This document shows, piece after piece, positions 43,081 to 51,714 of a DNA stretch of 64,000 nucleotides. Where the stretch lies: positions 124,001 through 188,000 of the forward strand of contig CATOSK010000011.1 of NCBI GenBank assembly GCA_951812535.1. Reading direction: 5' to 3'. The position numbers were made by a program, and so were the translations under genes. Every line of letters begins with the position of its first letter. Positions within the stretch are counted from its first letter, which is position 1. Under the pieces are notes generated by a model. That model saw nothing but the letters and a program-made list of their open reading frames with translations. It ran no database searches and had not been told where the DNA came from. The stretch comes from an uncultured Dehalococcoidia bacterium (GTDB taxonomy: Bacteria; Chloroflexota; Dehalococcoidia; Lucifugimonadales; UBA3495).

Positions 43081-44823
43081 CTAGAACTGCCGGTAGCGGT
43101 TCACGATGGGCAGCCGCCGGTCCTTCCCAAAGGCCCGGGGCGTGATCTTCACCCCCGGCGGGGCTTGTCGGCGCTTGTACTCGTTGCGGTCCACGAAGGA
43201 TATGACCTGCCGCACCACCGCCGGATCGTAGCCCATCTCCTCCATCTCCCGCAGGCTGTAGTCCTCTTCCACGTAAGCCTTGACGATGGGGTCCAGCTCC
43301 TCGTAGGGCGGCAGGGTGTCCTGGTCCGTCTGGTCCGGCTTCAGCTCCGCGCTGGGCGGCTTCTCGATAATGCTCGCCGGAATCACATTCCCGGGATCAC
43401 CGTGCCTGTTCCGCCACTCCGAAAGCTGGTAAACCAGCGTCTTCGGTACATCCTTTAGGACCGCGAACCCGCCGGCCATGTCGCCGTACAGGGTGGCGTA
43501 CCCCATGGCCATCTCGCTCTTGTTTCCCGTGGTCAGCACGATCCACCCGAACTTGTTGGAGATGGTCATAATCACGTTGCCCCGGATGCGGGCCTGCACG
43601 TTCTCCTCCGCCACGTTGGGGTCGGTTCCCCGGAAGCGGGACTCCAGCATTTCCTCAAAGGCCGCGTGGGCCGGCTCGATGGGCACGACCCAGAAGTCAA
43701 TTCCCAGGTTGTCAGCCAGTTCCCTCGAATCGTTGACGCTGCCTTCCGATGAATGGCGGGACGGCATCCCCACCCCGGCCACGTTCTCCGCCCCCAGGGC
43801 ATCCACAGCTACCGTCGCCGTCAGCGCCGAGTCAATCCCGCCGGAAAGCCCGATGACCGCCCTTCTGAACCCGGTCTTGCGGACATAGTCCCGTGTCCCC
43901 AGGACCATGGCGCGGTAAACTTCCTCAACGTATCCGGGAACTTCCGGCAAGTCGCCGGGCCCCAACGGCGGGCGAACCGAGGGGTCAAAACCGGAGACGA
44001 GCACTCTCTTCGGCTCGCCGATTTCTCTCAGGATCGTCGGGTTCTCCTTGCGCGGACGCGGGTCCCGCAGCCGCGACCGGAACACCGACTCCACGTCCAG
44101 GTCAACCACCAGCAGCGCTTCCTCGAAGGCTGGTCCCCGCGCAATCGCTTCACCCGACGGGTCGCAAACCAGGCTGGAACCGTCGAAGACCAGTTCATCC
44201 TGCCCGCCAACCAGGTTCAGGTAGGCCACGATCAGTTCGTTGTCCGCAGCCCGGGTGGCGATCATCTTCTCCCGGTACGCCTGCTTTCCGGCGTGGAAGG
44301 GGGAGCCGTTGATGTTGACGATGACCTCGGCCCCCGCCTCCCGCTGCACGGCAATGGGCCCCACCGGGTACCACATATCCTCGCAGATGCTGACTCCCAC
44401 ACCCGTCCCGTTGATGGTGTATACCGGACAGGTCTCGCCTCTGCGGAAGTACCGGTCCTCGTCGAACACCCCATAGTTGGGCAGGTACATCTTCCGGTAG
44501 GTGTCGACGAGACGGCCGTCATGGCCCACCGCCGCGGCGTTGGCAATGTCCGGCCCGGTCTCCACGTATCCCACCACCACCGCGATCCCTTGGGATGCGG
44601 CGACAACTTCCTTCATCGCAGCCTCATTGGCCTCGAGGAAAGACGTCTTGAACAGCAGGTCCTCTGGCGGATAGCCGGTTACCGCCAACTCGGGAAAAGC
44701 CACCAGGTCGGCCCCGGCGTCCCGGGCCCGGTTCATGTATTCGATGATCCTGGCTGTGTTCCCGGGAATGTCGCCGACCGTGGTGTTGATCTGGGCCAGG
44801 GCCAGGCGGAACTTTCGGACCAT
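43081..44823 (-). CDS. nadE: Glutamine-dependent NAD+ synthetase
   Basis: 580 residues, the two-domain form. The N-terminal nitrilase-like glutaminase has FPELAVTGYPPEDL (catalytic glutamate), DTYRKMYLPNYGVFDE (lysine) and GVSICEDMWYP (cysteine nucleophile). The C-terminal synthetase has the PP-loop VIGLSGGIDSAL, GMPSRHSSEGSVND, and LTTGNKSEMAMGY. It amidates nicotinate adenine dinucleotide with ammonia channelled from glutamine. The ATG at 44823 (complement) was chosen over a longer reading because VRKFRLALAQIN starts the glutaminase and GGAG lies six bases upstream. Complete active-site residues; a full-length, well-conserved core gene. Confidence 0.95.
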   Translation of the reverse strand: MVRKFRLALAQINTTVGDIPGNTARIIEYMNRARDAGADLVAFPELAVTGYPPEDLLFKTSFLEANEAAMKEVVAASQGIAVVVGYVETGPDIANAAAVGHDGRLVDTYRKMYLPNYGVFDEDRYFRRGETCPVYTINGTGVGVSICEDMWYPVGPIAVQREAGAEVIVNINGSPFHAGKQAYREKMIATRAADNELIVAYLNLVGGQDELVFDGSSLVCDPSGEAIARGPAFEEALLVVDLDVESVFRSRLRDPRPRKENPTILREIGEPKRVLVSGFDPSVRPPLGPGDLPEVPGYVEEVYRAMVLGTRDYVRKTGFRRAVIGLSGGIDSALTATVAVDALGAENVAGVGMPSRHSSEGSVNDSRELADNLGIDFWVVPIEPAHAAFEEMLESRFRGTDPNVAEENVQARIRGNVIMTISNKFGWIVLTTGNKSEMAMGYATLYGDMAGGFAVLKDVPKTLVYQLSEWRNRHGDPGNVIPASIIEKPPSAELKPDQTDQDTLPPYEELDPIVKAYVEEDYSLREMEEMGYDPAVVRQVISFVDRNEYKRRQAPPGVKITPRAFGKDRRLPIVNRYRQF

Positions 44824-45043
44824 GCTCGCTCCGGGATCGGTTTCCCATTCCCGCACTCATCAGCGGACGGGGCCTATATCTTAACCCCAACCACCCAGAC
44901 TTTCATTCCGGCTCCAGCCCTATGCATTCGCATGATGGCGCGAATTAGCGGTGTCGGAGTTGACATTCGCTGGATAGGGACTTCGCATTCCCCTAGCATC
45001 CCATTCCGTATCGTGGCATAATGACGGCTGTTTTTGGGGAAGT

Positions 45044-46339
45044 ATGCCGGGCAATCAGACGAAAGTAGATAACAGCTTGTCCCCCCACGGCGGAGTGTTG
45101 GTGGAACGGGTGGCTCCGCTCACCGGCGGACCGCAGGACCCGACCCTCCGTTTGCCGGAGATCGCTGTCCGTGACCAGTTGGCACGGGAGTGCGTCAACA
45201 TCGCCTACGGGTTCTTTTCCCCCCTGGAAGGGTTCATGGGCAGCGCCGACCTGGACTCCGTAGCCCGCGCCATGACGCTGGCTTCCGGCTACGTTTGGAG
45301 CATTCCCATCCTCTTCGATATCGATGCGAAAGAACTGGACAATCTCGGGGTGGCCGCCGGAGACGCAGTCCTGCTCACCCACCAGGGGCTGCCCCTGGCC
45401 ACCTTGGAAATTCAGGAAATCTACGACTACGACCGCGAGTTCCTTTCCCAGCAGGTATACGGCACCACGGACTCAGCCCACCCCGGCGTCCAGCGCACCA
45501 ACGGCTACGGGGACAGGTTCATCGCCGGTCCGGTGACCCTGGTCAACCCGCCGTCCATCAACCCACCCTTCGACCGTTTCTGGCAGACGCCCCGGCAGAT
45601 CCGGGAAACCCTGTCCAACCTGGGATGGTCGCGGGTTGTGGCCCACCAGAGCCGCAACGTCCCCCACTCCGGCCACGAGTGGCTGATGAAGGGCGCCTAC
45701 CTGGCAGCCGAAGCAGACGGCATCCTGGTCAGCGCTGTGATAGGGGAGAAGAAACCCGGGGACTACATTGACGAGGCGATCGTCCTGACTCACCAGAGGC
45801 TCCGCGACACCGGCTTTTTCAAAGAAGATGTCCACCACACCTCGGCCCTGCTTTGGGATATGCGCTACGCCGGTCCCCGCGAGGCTGTGTTCCATGCCCT
45901 GGTCCGCAAGAACCTGGGCTGCACCCACCACATGTTCGGCCGGGACCATGCCGGCGTCGGCAGCTACTACGACACCTACGCCGCACACCAGATTTTTGAC
46001 GGCCTCCCGGACCTGGGCATCAAGTCGGTCCTGACCCTGGAGTGGTGGTACTGTCCCACCTGCGCCGGGGTCGCCTACGAGGGCCTTTGCGGCCACCCCG
46101 AACAGAAACAGGAACTGTCCGGCACCTTCATTCGCAGCATCATCCAGGGAGGCGTGGAACCCGCCCCCCTGACCCTGCGTCCCGAGGTGCTGGAGGTGGT
46201 GCGGAGCTGCGCCGACCAATACGGCTTCGGCTCGCCCTTCGTCGGGGACGACTACCTGGAAAACCGCACTCCGGTAATGACCATGCACGACATCCAGTGC
46301 GACCGCTGCACCTGTACCTGTACCCGGGAGAAAGCCTAG
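45044..46339 (+). CDS. sat: ATP sulfurylase (sulfate adenylyltransferase)
   Basis: 431 residues of the archaeal/Thermus/purple-bacterium-type homomeric enzyme. It interconverts ATP + sulfate and APS + PPi. YGFFSPLEGFMGSADL, VAHQSRNVPHSGHEW (Q202-N205, the nucleotide-binding QxRN), and MFGRDHAGVGSYYD (from about 297, the HxGH-like region) are present. WYCPTCAGVAYEGLCGH and the terminal CDRCTCTCTREKA hold extra cysteines; some ATP sulfurylases bind zinc here. With aprB and aprA just downstream it works in dissimilatory fashion: in sulfite oxidation it would make ATP from APS. The leader (about 200 bases) has a TTGACA at 44960-44965 but no good -10 at the right distance; CATAAT lies at 45017. 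Confidence 0.93.
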   Translation: MPGNQTKVDNSLSPHGGVLVERVAPLTGGPQDPTLRLPEIAVRDQLARECVNIAYGFFSPLEGFMGSADLDSVARAMTLASGYVWSIPILFDIDAKELDNLGVAAGDAVLLTHQGLPLATLEIQEIYDYDREFLSQQVYGTTDSAHPGVQRTNGYGDRFIAGPVTLVNPPSINPPFDRFWQTPRQIRETLSNLGWSRVVAHQSRNVPHSGHEWLMKGAYLAAEADGILVSAVIGEKKPGDYIDEAIVLTHQRLRDTGFFKEDVHHTSALLWDMRYAGPREAVFHALVRKNLGCTHHMFGRDHAGVGSYYDTYAAHQIFDGLPDLGIKSVLTLEWWYCPTCAGVAYEGLCGHPEQKQELSGTFIRSIIQGGVEPAPLTLRPEVLEVVRSCADQYGFGSPFVGDDYLENRTPVMTMHDIQCDRCTCTCTREKA

Positions 46340-46350
46340 CGTAATACCCG

Positions 46351-46373
46351 TCCCCCGCCCTCAAAGCGGGGGA
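46351..46373 (+). terminator. Short hairpin between sat and aprB
   Basis: TCCCCCGC (46351-46358) pairs with GCGGGGGA (46366-46373) around a 7-base loop, 11 bases after the sat stop. No poly-T, so it may only partly stop transcription between sat and aprB. Confidence 0.45.
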
Positions 46374-46469
46374 TTATCGTTCTTATGTCCCCAATTCCCG
46401 AGGCCACCTGGGACGCCTGCCAACGGGACGGGCCGGATGGACGGGCCGGAAGATGAATCTGGAGGAGAA

Positions 46470-46925
46470 ATGCCCACCTACGTGAACCCCAACGCCTGCA
46501 ACGCCTGTGCCGAAGAGCATCTCGGCCCATTGTGCGTCTATATCTGCCCCAACGATCTGATGGCCCTGGACACCGACGCCAACAAGGGCTTCAACCAGGA
46601 ACCCCAGTTGTGCTCCGAATGCTATGCCTGCGTCAAGCTTTGTCCTCAAGATGCCATTCACGTCCGCGGCTACTCCGACTTCGTCCCCCTGGGAGCGTCG
46701 GTCCAGCCCCGCCGCGTCGACAACGGGCTCACCTGGACCGTGACCTTCCGGAACGGCAAGGTGCTGGAGTTCACCTACCCGTCCCGCAGCACGCCCATCG
46801 GTTCTTCGGACCCCTACCGGAACTTTACCGAAGACCCGGCAGCAGACCTGAAAGGCCAGGGTTTGGCCGGTGAATCCCTGTGGCTTGGGGTGGACTCTTT
46901 GCCCACCGTCCAATCCGGCAAGTAA
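46470..46925 (+). CDS. aprB: Adenylylsulfate reductase, beta subunit (iron-sulfur)
   Basis: 151 residues, the electron-transfer subunit with two [4Fe-4S] clusters. MPTYVNPNACNACAEEHLGP then CVYICPND gives the first set of cysteines, and EPQLCSECYACVKLCPQDAI the second. The sequences VRGYSDFVPLGASVQPRR and WTVTFRNGKVLEF are the AprB tail that wraps the alpha subunit. The ATG at 46470 was chosen over an upstream methionine because GGAGGAG lies just before it and MPTYV is the standard AprB start. Electrons pass between AprA and the membrane; no qmo or aprM gene is present in the window. aprA starts 17 bases later. Confidence 0.93.
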   Translation: MPTYVNPNACNACAEEHLGPLCVYICPNDLMALDTDANKGFNQEPQLCSECYACVKLCPQDAIHVRGYSDFVPLGASVQPRRVDNGLTWTVTFRNGKVLEFTYPSRSTPIGSSDPYRNFTEDPAADLKGQGLAGESLWLGVDSLPTVQSGK

Positions 46926-46942
46926 AGGAGGCCTCGAACGAA

Positions 46943-48802
46943 ATGGCAACCCCCACAGTTGAAACCGTTGAATGCGACATCCTGATCATCGGCGGTGGCA
47001 TGTCCGGTTGCGGCGCCGCCTTCGAGTCCAAGTTCTGGGGCAGCGACCTCCGGGTGGTGATAGCCGAAAAGGCGGTCATCGAACGCAGCGGCGCCACCGG
47101 GGAGGGACTGTCCGCCATCAACTGCTACATGGGACAGCGGTATGGCTGGAATACCCCGGAGGACTTCGTCAACTACGTGGTCAACGACATGATGGGCCTG
47201 GCCCGGGAAGACCTCGTCTATGACGTGGGCCGCCACGTGGACTCCTCCGTCCACCTGCTGGAGGAATGGGGCCTGCCCATCTGGAAGAAAGATGACGGCA
47301 CCTATGAGCGCATCGGGCGATGGCAGATCCCCATCCACGGCGAGTCCATCAAGCCCGTAACCGCTGAACCCGCCCGCAAAGCCGTTGGGCAGGACAACAT
47401 CTACGAGCGCGTGTCCGTCACCCATCTCCTGACCGATGCCAACGATCCCAACCGCATCGCCGGCGCCGTCGGGTTCGGTGTCAGGGAGGACAAACTCTAC
47501 GTCTTCAAGGCCAAGGCCGTCATTATCACCACCGGAGGCGCTTCCAACGTGTTCCGCCCCCGCTCGGTCAACGAGGGCATCGGCCGCACCTGGTACTCGG
47601 TGTTCGCCACTGGTTCCGCCTACGGGTTGATGATTCCCGTCGGCACCGAAATGACCCAGATGGAGCACCGGTTCGTCCCCACCCGTTTCAAGGACGGGTA
47701 CGGCCCCGTCGGAATGTGGTTCCAGTACTTCCACGCCCGGGTCACCAACGCCCTTGGCGAGGACTACACCGTCACCCGTGACGATGAACTGGACAAGTAC
47801 CCTCCCTACGGCCGGGCCGTTCCCACGCCCACCCCGCTCCGCAACCACCAGATGTTCCTCGACATCCAGGCCGGCCTCGGCCCCATGTACATGCGCACCG
47901 AGGAGGCCATGCAGAAGCTGGCCGAAGGCGACCCGGCCAAGATGGACCAGGTCAGGAACGAGGCCTGGGAGGACTTCCTGGACATGACCATCGCCCAGGC
48001 CCTGACCTGGGCTTCCCAGAACATCGAGCCCGAGGTCACCCCCTCCGAGGTCAACCTGGCCGAGCCCTACATCATGGGATCCCACTCCGGCGAGGCCGGC
48101 GCCTGGGTCAGCGGCCCGGAGGACCTGGCGCCGCCGGAATACTTCTGGGGCTACAACAAGATGACCACCATCCGCGGCCTGTTCGCCGCCGGAGACGGAG
48201 TCGGGGCCGCGCCCCACAAGTTCTCCTCAGGCTCCTTCACCGAAGGACGGCTCGCGGCCAAGGCGGCGGTTAACTTCATCCGCGACAACGGGGAGACTCC
48301 CACCGTCAACGACGAACAGGTGCGCCAGCTCCACCAGTCCATCTGGGCGCCGCTCGAAACCTTCGACACGTACAAGGGAGCGTCCACGGCGGAAGAGGTC
48401 AACCCCAACTTCATCAACCCTTCCCAGGCGCTGGTCCGCCTGCAGAAGATCATGGACGAGTACGCCGGTGGTGCCTCGGCTTGGTACACCACCAACGGCC
48501 CCACGCTAGAGCGTGGCATCACTCTTATCGAGATGCTGCGGGAGGACCTGAAGCAGTTGGGCGCCCGCAACCGCCACGAGTTGCTCCGCTGCTGGGAGGT
48601 GGTGCATCGGACCTGGGTCGGAGAAGCCCACATGCGCCACCTGCTCCACCGGCAGGAGACACGCTGGCCCGGCTACTACTACCGGGCCGACTACCCCAAC
48701 CTGGACGACGACAACTGGCGCGTTTTCGTCAACTCTACCTACGACGCCGCCAACGACCGGTGGCAACTCAAGACCCGCCCCTACATCAACGTGATCACGT
48801 AA
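46943..48802 (+). CDS. aprA: Adenylylsulfate reductase, alpha subunit (FAD)
   Basis: 619 residues, close to the family length. It reduces APS to sulfite and AMP, or does the reverse. ILIIGGGMSGCGAAFES is the FAD fold; ERSGATGEGLSAINCYMGQ and HRFVPTRFKDGYGPVG surround the APS site, and MGSHSGEAGAWVSGPEDL and FAAGDGVGAAPHKFSSGSFTEGRLAAKAA are hallmark AprA stretches. The C-terminal domain (WPGYYYRADYPNLDDDNW) completes it. The ATG at 46943 was chosen for AAAGGAGG upstream; MATPTVETVECDILIIGG begins the fold. Complex with AprB in the cytosol. Confidence 0.95.
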   Translation: MATPTVETVECDILIIGGGMSGCGAAFESKFWGSDLRVVIAEKAVIERSGATGEGLSAINCYMGQRYGWNTPEDFVNYVVNDMMGLAREDLVYDVGRHVDSSVHLLEEWGLPIWKKDDGTYERIGRWQIPIHGESIKPVTAEPARKAVGQDNIYERVSVTHLLTDANDPNRIAGAVGFGVREDKLYVFKAKAVIITTGGASNVFRPRSVNEGIGRTWYSVFATGSAYGLMIPVGTEMTQMEHRFVPTRFKDGYGPVGMWFQYFHARVTNALGEDYTVTRDDELDKYPPYGRAVPTPTPLRNHQMFLDIQAGLGPMYMRTEEAMQKLAEGDPAKMDQVRNEAWEDFLDMTIAQALTWASQNIEPEVTPSEVNLAEPYIMGSHSGEAGAWVSGPEDLAPPEYFWGYNKMTTIRGLFAAGDGVGAAPHKFSSGSFTEGRLAAKAAVNFIRDNGETPTVNDEQVRQLHQSIWAPLETFDTYKGASTAEEVNPNFINPSQALVRLQKIMDEYAGGASAWYTTNGPTLERGITLIEMLREDLKQLGARNRHELLRCWEVVHRTWVGEAHMRHLLHRQETRWPGYYYRADYPNLDDDNWRVFVNSTYDAANDRWQLKTRPYINVIT

Positions 48803-48850
48803 AGGGTTTTGCCTCCGAACTGGGTTCGAAGCACCGTCATGGCCAGATAG

Positions 48851-50194
48851 GTGACAATCCCTCCTCATCCGGGTTCTGACAACGGCGGCGCTGGCGACCG
48901 CGCCGCCAACCCGGATGCCTCCCGAACTATCCCGGGTGCAGAACCAAGACCTGCCCCCCACCCACCCCACCGCCGTCGGGGCCTCCAGACCTTTTCATCC
49001 CTCCAGGCCAACCTCAACTGGCGCTACCTGTTTGTCGGTAGCCTCTTCGCCAACGCCGCCCAGTGGCTCCAGCTCATAACCATTGGCTGGCTGGCCCTGG
49101 ACGTCAGCGGCTCCGCCTTTCACTCCATCATGGCGGTGGCGGTGCGAGCCCTGCCCACGCTGCTGCTGGGACCCTGGGGCGGCGTACTTGCCGACCGGTG
49201 GGACCGGCGGCAGCTGGCTATGGCCTCCCAGCTGGGACTGGCCGCCGCCGGAACCTGCTTCGCGATCCTCGTGGCCACCGGACAGGTAACTTCTGTGTGG
49301 TACATCTACGGGTACACCCTTGTCGTGGGTGTGGCCTTTTCCGTAGTGCAGCCCGTGCGTCAGGCATTGATAGCCAACACGGTCCGGCAGCCCGACATGG
49401 CCAACGCTCTGGCCCTCAGCGCCCTGGCCGTAACTTCCATGCGCCTTTCCGGCTCCGCCTTGGGAGGCATCCTTCTGGAGACCGTCGATTTCCATTGGAA
49501 TTTTTTCGTGGAAGCAGGATTGTACGCCTCCATGGTCCTGCTTCTCATCCCCATGAAGACCCCCTATCAAGACCCCTCCACGGCCCGGGAACACTCTCCG
49601 CTTACCAACCTCAAGGACGGGCTAAGCTACATCCTCGGGAACCGGATTATGTTCCGTCTGTTGGTACTGAACTTCGCCCGCACGGCCGTTTTCAGCCCGT
49701 TGCTGCTCCTGCTCCCTGCCTACACCGCGGGCGCATTGGGAGAAGGGGCCGGTGTCGGCACCGCGATGATAGTCAGCATGGGGATCGGAGGCGTGACTGC
49801 TACTTTCATTATGTCCACCTGGGGGTTCTTCACCCGGAAGGGACTCGTCACCTTGATCACCATGTGCTCCGGTTCCGCCGTGGTCCTAACGCTGGGACTT
49901 TCCCACTGGGTCTGGTTGTCTGTTCCAATCATGATTGTGATGGGCCTGTCCCAGAGCCACTTTATCGTCGCCAACCAGGTCATGGTCCAGAACATCGTTC
50001 CCGACACGCTCCGCGGACGGGTTTCCAGCGTTTGGCACTACGAGCAGGGCATGATCCCCATGTTTGCCGGACTGATTGGGGTCCTGGCCGCCTTTACCGG
50101 CATTTCCTGGGCCATGACCGGGTTTGGGCTGGCCGCCCTGTTGCTCGGCATCTTCTTTTTGGTCACATTCAGGGATATCCGCGCCCAACCGTGA
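48851..50194 (+). CDS. MFS transporter (EntS / MFS_3-like)
   Basis: 447 residues from a GTG start. After an unusually long Pro/Arg-rich cytoplasmic N-terminus (about 50 residues) there are twelve hydrophobic segments. FVGSLFANAAQWLQLITIGWLALD, LGPWGGVLADRWDRRQLAM (the GxLADRxxRR loop between TM2 and TM3) and VQPVRQALIANTVRQPDMANAL are typical of the enterobactin-exporter-like MFS_3 group, a family of proton-driven exporters of drugs or siderophores. Cargo unknown. It follows aprA by 48 bases, without a clear terminator; a link to sulfur metabolism is possible but not shown. The start codon is uncertain because no good ribosome site is present. Confidence 0.83.
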   Translation: MTIPPHPGSDNGGAGDRAANPDASRTIPGAEPRPAPHPPHRRRGLQTFSSLQANLNWRYLFVGSLFANAAQWLQLITIGWLALDVSGSAFHSIMAVAVRALPTLLLGPWGGVLADRWDRRQLAMASQLGLAAAGTCFAILVATGQVTSVWYIYGYTLVVGVAFSVVQPVRQALIANTVRQPDMANALALSALAVTSMRLSGSALGGILLETVDFHWNFFVEAGLYASMVLLLIPMKTPYQDPSTAREHSPLTNLKDGLSYILGNRIMFRLLVLNFARTAVFSPLLLLLPAYTAGALGEGAGVGTAMIVSMGIGGVTATFIMSTWGFFTRKGLVTLITMCSGSAVVLTLGLSHWVWLSVPIMIVMGLSQSHFIVANQVMVQNIVPDTLRGRVSSVWHYEQGMIPMFAGLIGVLAAFTGISWAMTGFGLAALLLGIFFLVTFRDIRAQP

Positions 50195-50232
50195 CCTGCG
50201 GGAGCGGCCCAATAGTCGCGGGCCGGGGCTAC

Positions 50233-50241
50233 TGCTATAAT
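50233..50241 (+). promoter_or_regulatory. Extended -10 promoter element
   Basis: TGCTATAAT, a perfect extended -10, about 88 bases before the ATG of the 3-hydroxyisobutyrate dehydrogenase-like gene. No good -35, which extended -10 promoters often lack. Confidence 0.5.
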
Positions 50242-50328
50242 TCCGGGCACCGGCCGGACGAACCATCCGGGATCGGGCCGGTCTTCCCCTGGACAACCTC
50301 CAACTCCCAACCCAAGGAGCAACCAAGC

Positions 50329-51225
50329 ATGAAAGTCGGATTCATCGGCCTGGGTAACATGGGCAACCCCATGGCCACCAACCTGGCCAGGGCCGGCCAC
50401 GAGCTCACCGTCCACGACCTGCGCCGCGAGGCCGCAACGAACCTGTTGGAGATGGGCGCGAACTGGGCCGACTCCCCCAGGGACGCCGTGCCCGGAAACG
50501 ACGTGGTGTTCACCTCTCTTCCGGTGCCTCGGGATGTTGACGCTGTGGTCCTGGGAGAAAACGGCATCCTGGAAGGAGCCACCCCCAACACGGTCTACAT
50601 GGACCTTTCCACCAACTCGCCCACATCCATCCGGCGGGTACACGAAATCTGCGCCGAGAAGGGTGTTTCCGTCCTGGACGCTCCGGTCTCTGGCGGCGTC
50701 TACGGGGCCGCGGCCGGGACACTGGCGGTGATGGTCGGGGGTGACAAGGCCATCTTCGACCGCATGAAGCCCACCCTCGACGCCATTGGAAGCCATGTGG
50801 TCTACTGCGGTCCCATCGGCAACGGGATGGTATGCAAAATCTGCAACAACCTGCTCAGCATGGGCATCGGCGTCCTGATGACCGAGGCCCTGACCCTTGG
50901 CGTGAAGGCCGGCGTAGACCTGGCCACCCTGGCCGACGTCATTGCCAACAGCTCCGGCGGCAACCGGCGGCTGGTGGAAAAATTCCCCCGCTTCCTGTTC
51001 AAGGGCAATTTCGATCCCGGATTCGCCACCGCACTGGCGGCCAAGGACGTCCGCCTCGCCACCGACCTGGGGAGGGAGTACGGGATTCCCATGGAACTGT
51101 CCAACCTGGTCGACCAGCGCCATGTCGAGGCCATGTTCCGGGGCTGGGGCCCCGAGGACTCCGACGCCGTATCGAAAATCCAGGAGGAAAAAGCCGGCGT
51201 CCAACTTCGCCTGCCCAACGTCTAA
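50329..51225 (+). CDS. 3-hydroxyisobutyrate dehydrogenase-like NAD(P) oxidoreductase
   Basis: 298 residues, the normal length of the beta-hydroxyacid dehydrogenase family. VGFIGLGNMGNPMATNLARAGH is the NAD(P) fold; VYMDLSTNSPTS, LDAPVSGGVYGAAAGTLAVMVGG, and CGPIGNGMVCKICNNLL with the catalytic lysine follow. It oxidises a 3-hydroxy acid such as 3-hydroxyisobutyrate, tartronate semialdehyde or a related compound. The ATG at 50329 follows AAGGAG seven bases upstream. First gene of the 50-55 kb catabolic group, with a likely promoter at 50233. Confidence 0.9.
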   Translation: MKVGFIGLGNMGNPMATNLARAGHELTVHDLRREAATNLLEMGANWADSPRDAVPGNDVVFTSLPVPRDVDAVVLGENGILEGATPNTVYMDLSTNSPTSIRRVHEICAEKGVSVLDAPVSGGVYGAAAGTLAVMVGGDKAIFDRMKPTLDAIGSHVVYCGPIGNGMVCKICNNLLSMGIGVLMTEALTLGVKAGVDLATLADVIANSSGGNRRLVEKFPRFLFKGNFDPGFATALAAKDVRLATDLGREYGIPMELSNLVDQRHVEAMFRGWGPEDSDAVSKIQEEKAGVQLRLPNV

Positions 51226-51257
51226 CGAACCTGCGACCAGGGTACGGAGTTGCTTCA

Positions 51258-51674
51258 ATGACCCAGCTGTCCCCTATGGAACCCTTTGACCAGGCCGGCG
51301 AGGCGGTCGCCGATTACCGGCAGCAGGCGCGGCAGTTCCTGACCAAGAGCCGCCAATACCTGGCCGAGGATGACCTGCACCAGGCTGCCGAAAAAGGCTG
51401 GGGTGCCGCGGCATGGATGGCCAAAGCCGTTGCCGAAAACCAGGGCTGGACGTACAACAAGCACGATCAATTCTGGGATGTCATGTACCTGGCCGAGCAA
51501 ATGTCGGGCGACCAACGGGTGAAATACCTGAAGGGAACCGCCAACTTGCTGCACGGATACTTCTACACCAGAAAGCGCTTCTTGCGTCCCGATGACATCG
51601 CAGGAAACCTGGACCTGATCGCCACCCTTCTCGATATCCTTGAGCCCCTGACGGAACTTGCCGCGACCGGTTAA
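51258..51674 (+). CDS. Small helical PaREP1/HEPN-like protein
   Basis: 138 residues, all-alpha. ADYRQQARQFLTKSRQYLAEDDLHQAAEKGWGAAAWMAKAVAENQGW is the pattern of PaREP1/HEPN-type proteins (helix hairpin with Ala and Trp in the second helix). The HEPN nuclease motif RxxxxH is not obvious, so it is probably a binding or dimer module rather than an RNase. The ATG at 51258 is 32 bases after the upstream stop. A second member with the same AxExAWASAALMVKAW helix begins at 63758. Function unknown. Confidence 0.6.
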   Translation: MTQLSPMEPFDQAGEAVADYRQQARQFLTKSRQYLAEDDLHQAAEKGWGAAAWMAKAVAENQGWTYNKHDQFWDVMYLAEQMSGDQRVKYLKGTANLLHGYFYTRKRFLRPDDIAGNLDLIATLLDILEPLTELAATG

Positions 51675-51714
51675 TTTCCGAGGCAAGCCCTCGGGCTTTG
51701 ATGGAGAAAGCCCC

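Noticed and set aside
44824-45043. SAM or other riboswitch ahead of sat
   Set aside because: No conserved riboswitch core could be recognised and the leader has no clear terminator hairpin next to the start.
48819-48833. TGGGTTCGAA resembling a tRNA T-loop
   Set aside because: No acceptor or D-arm can be folded around it and it lies in the short aprA-MFS spacer.
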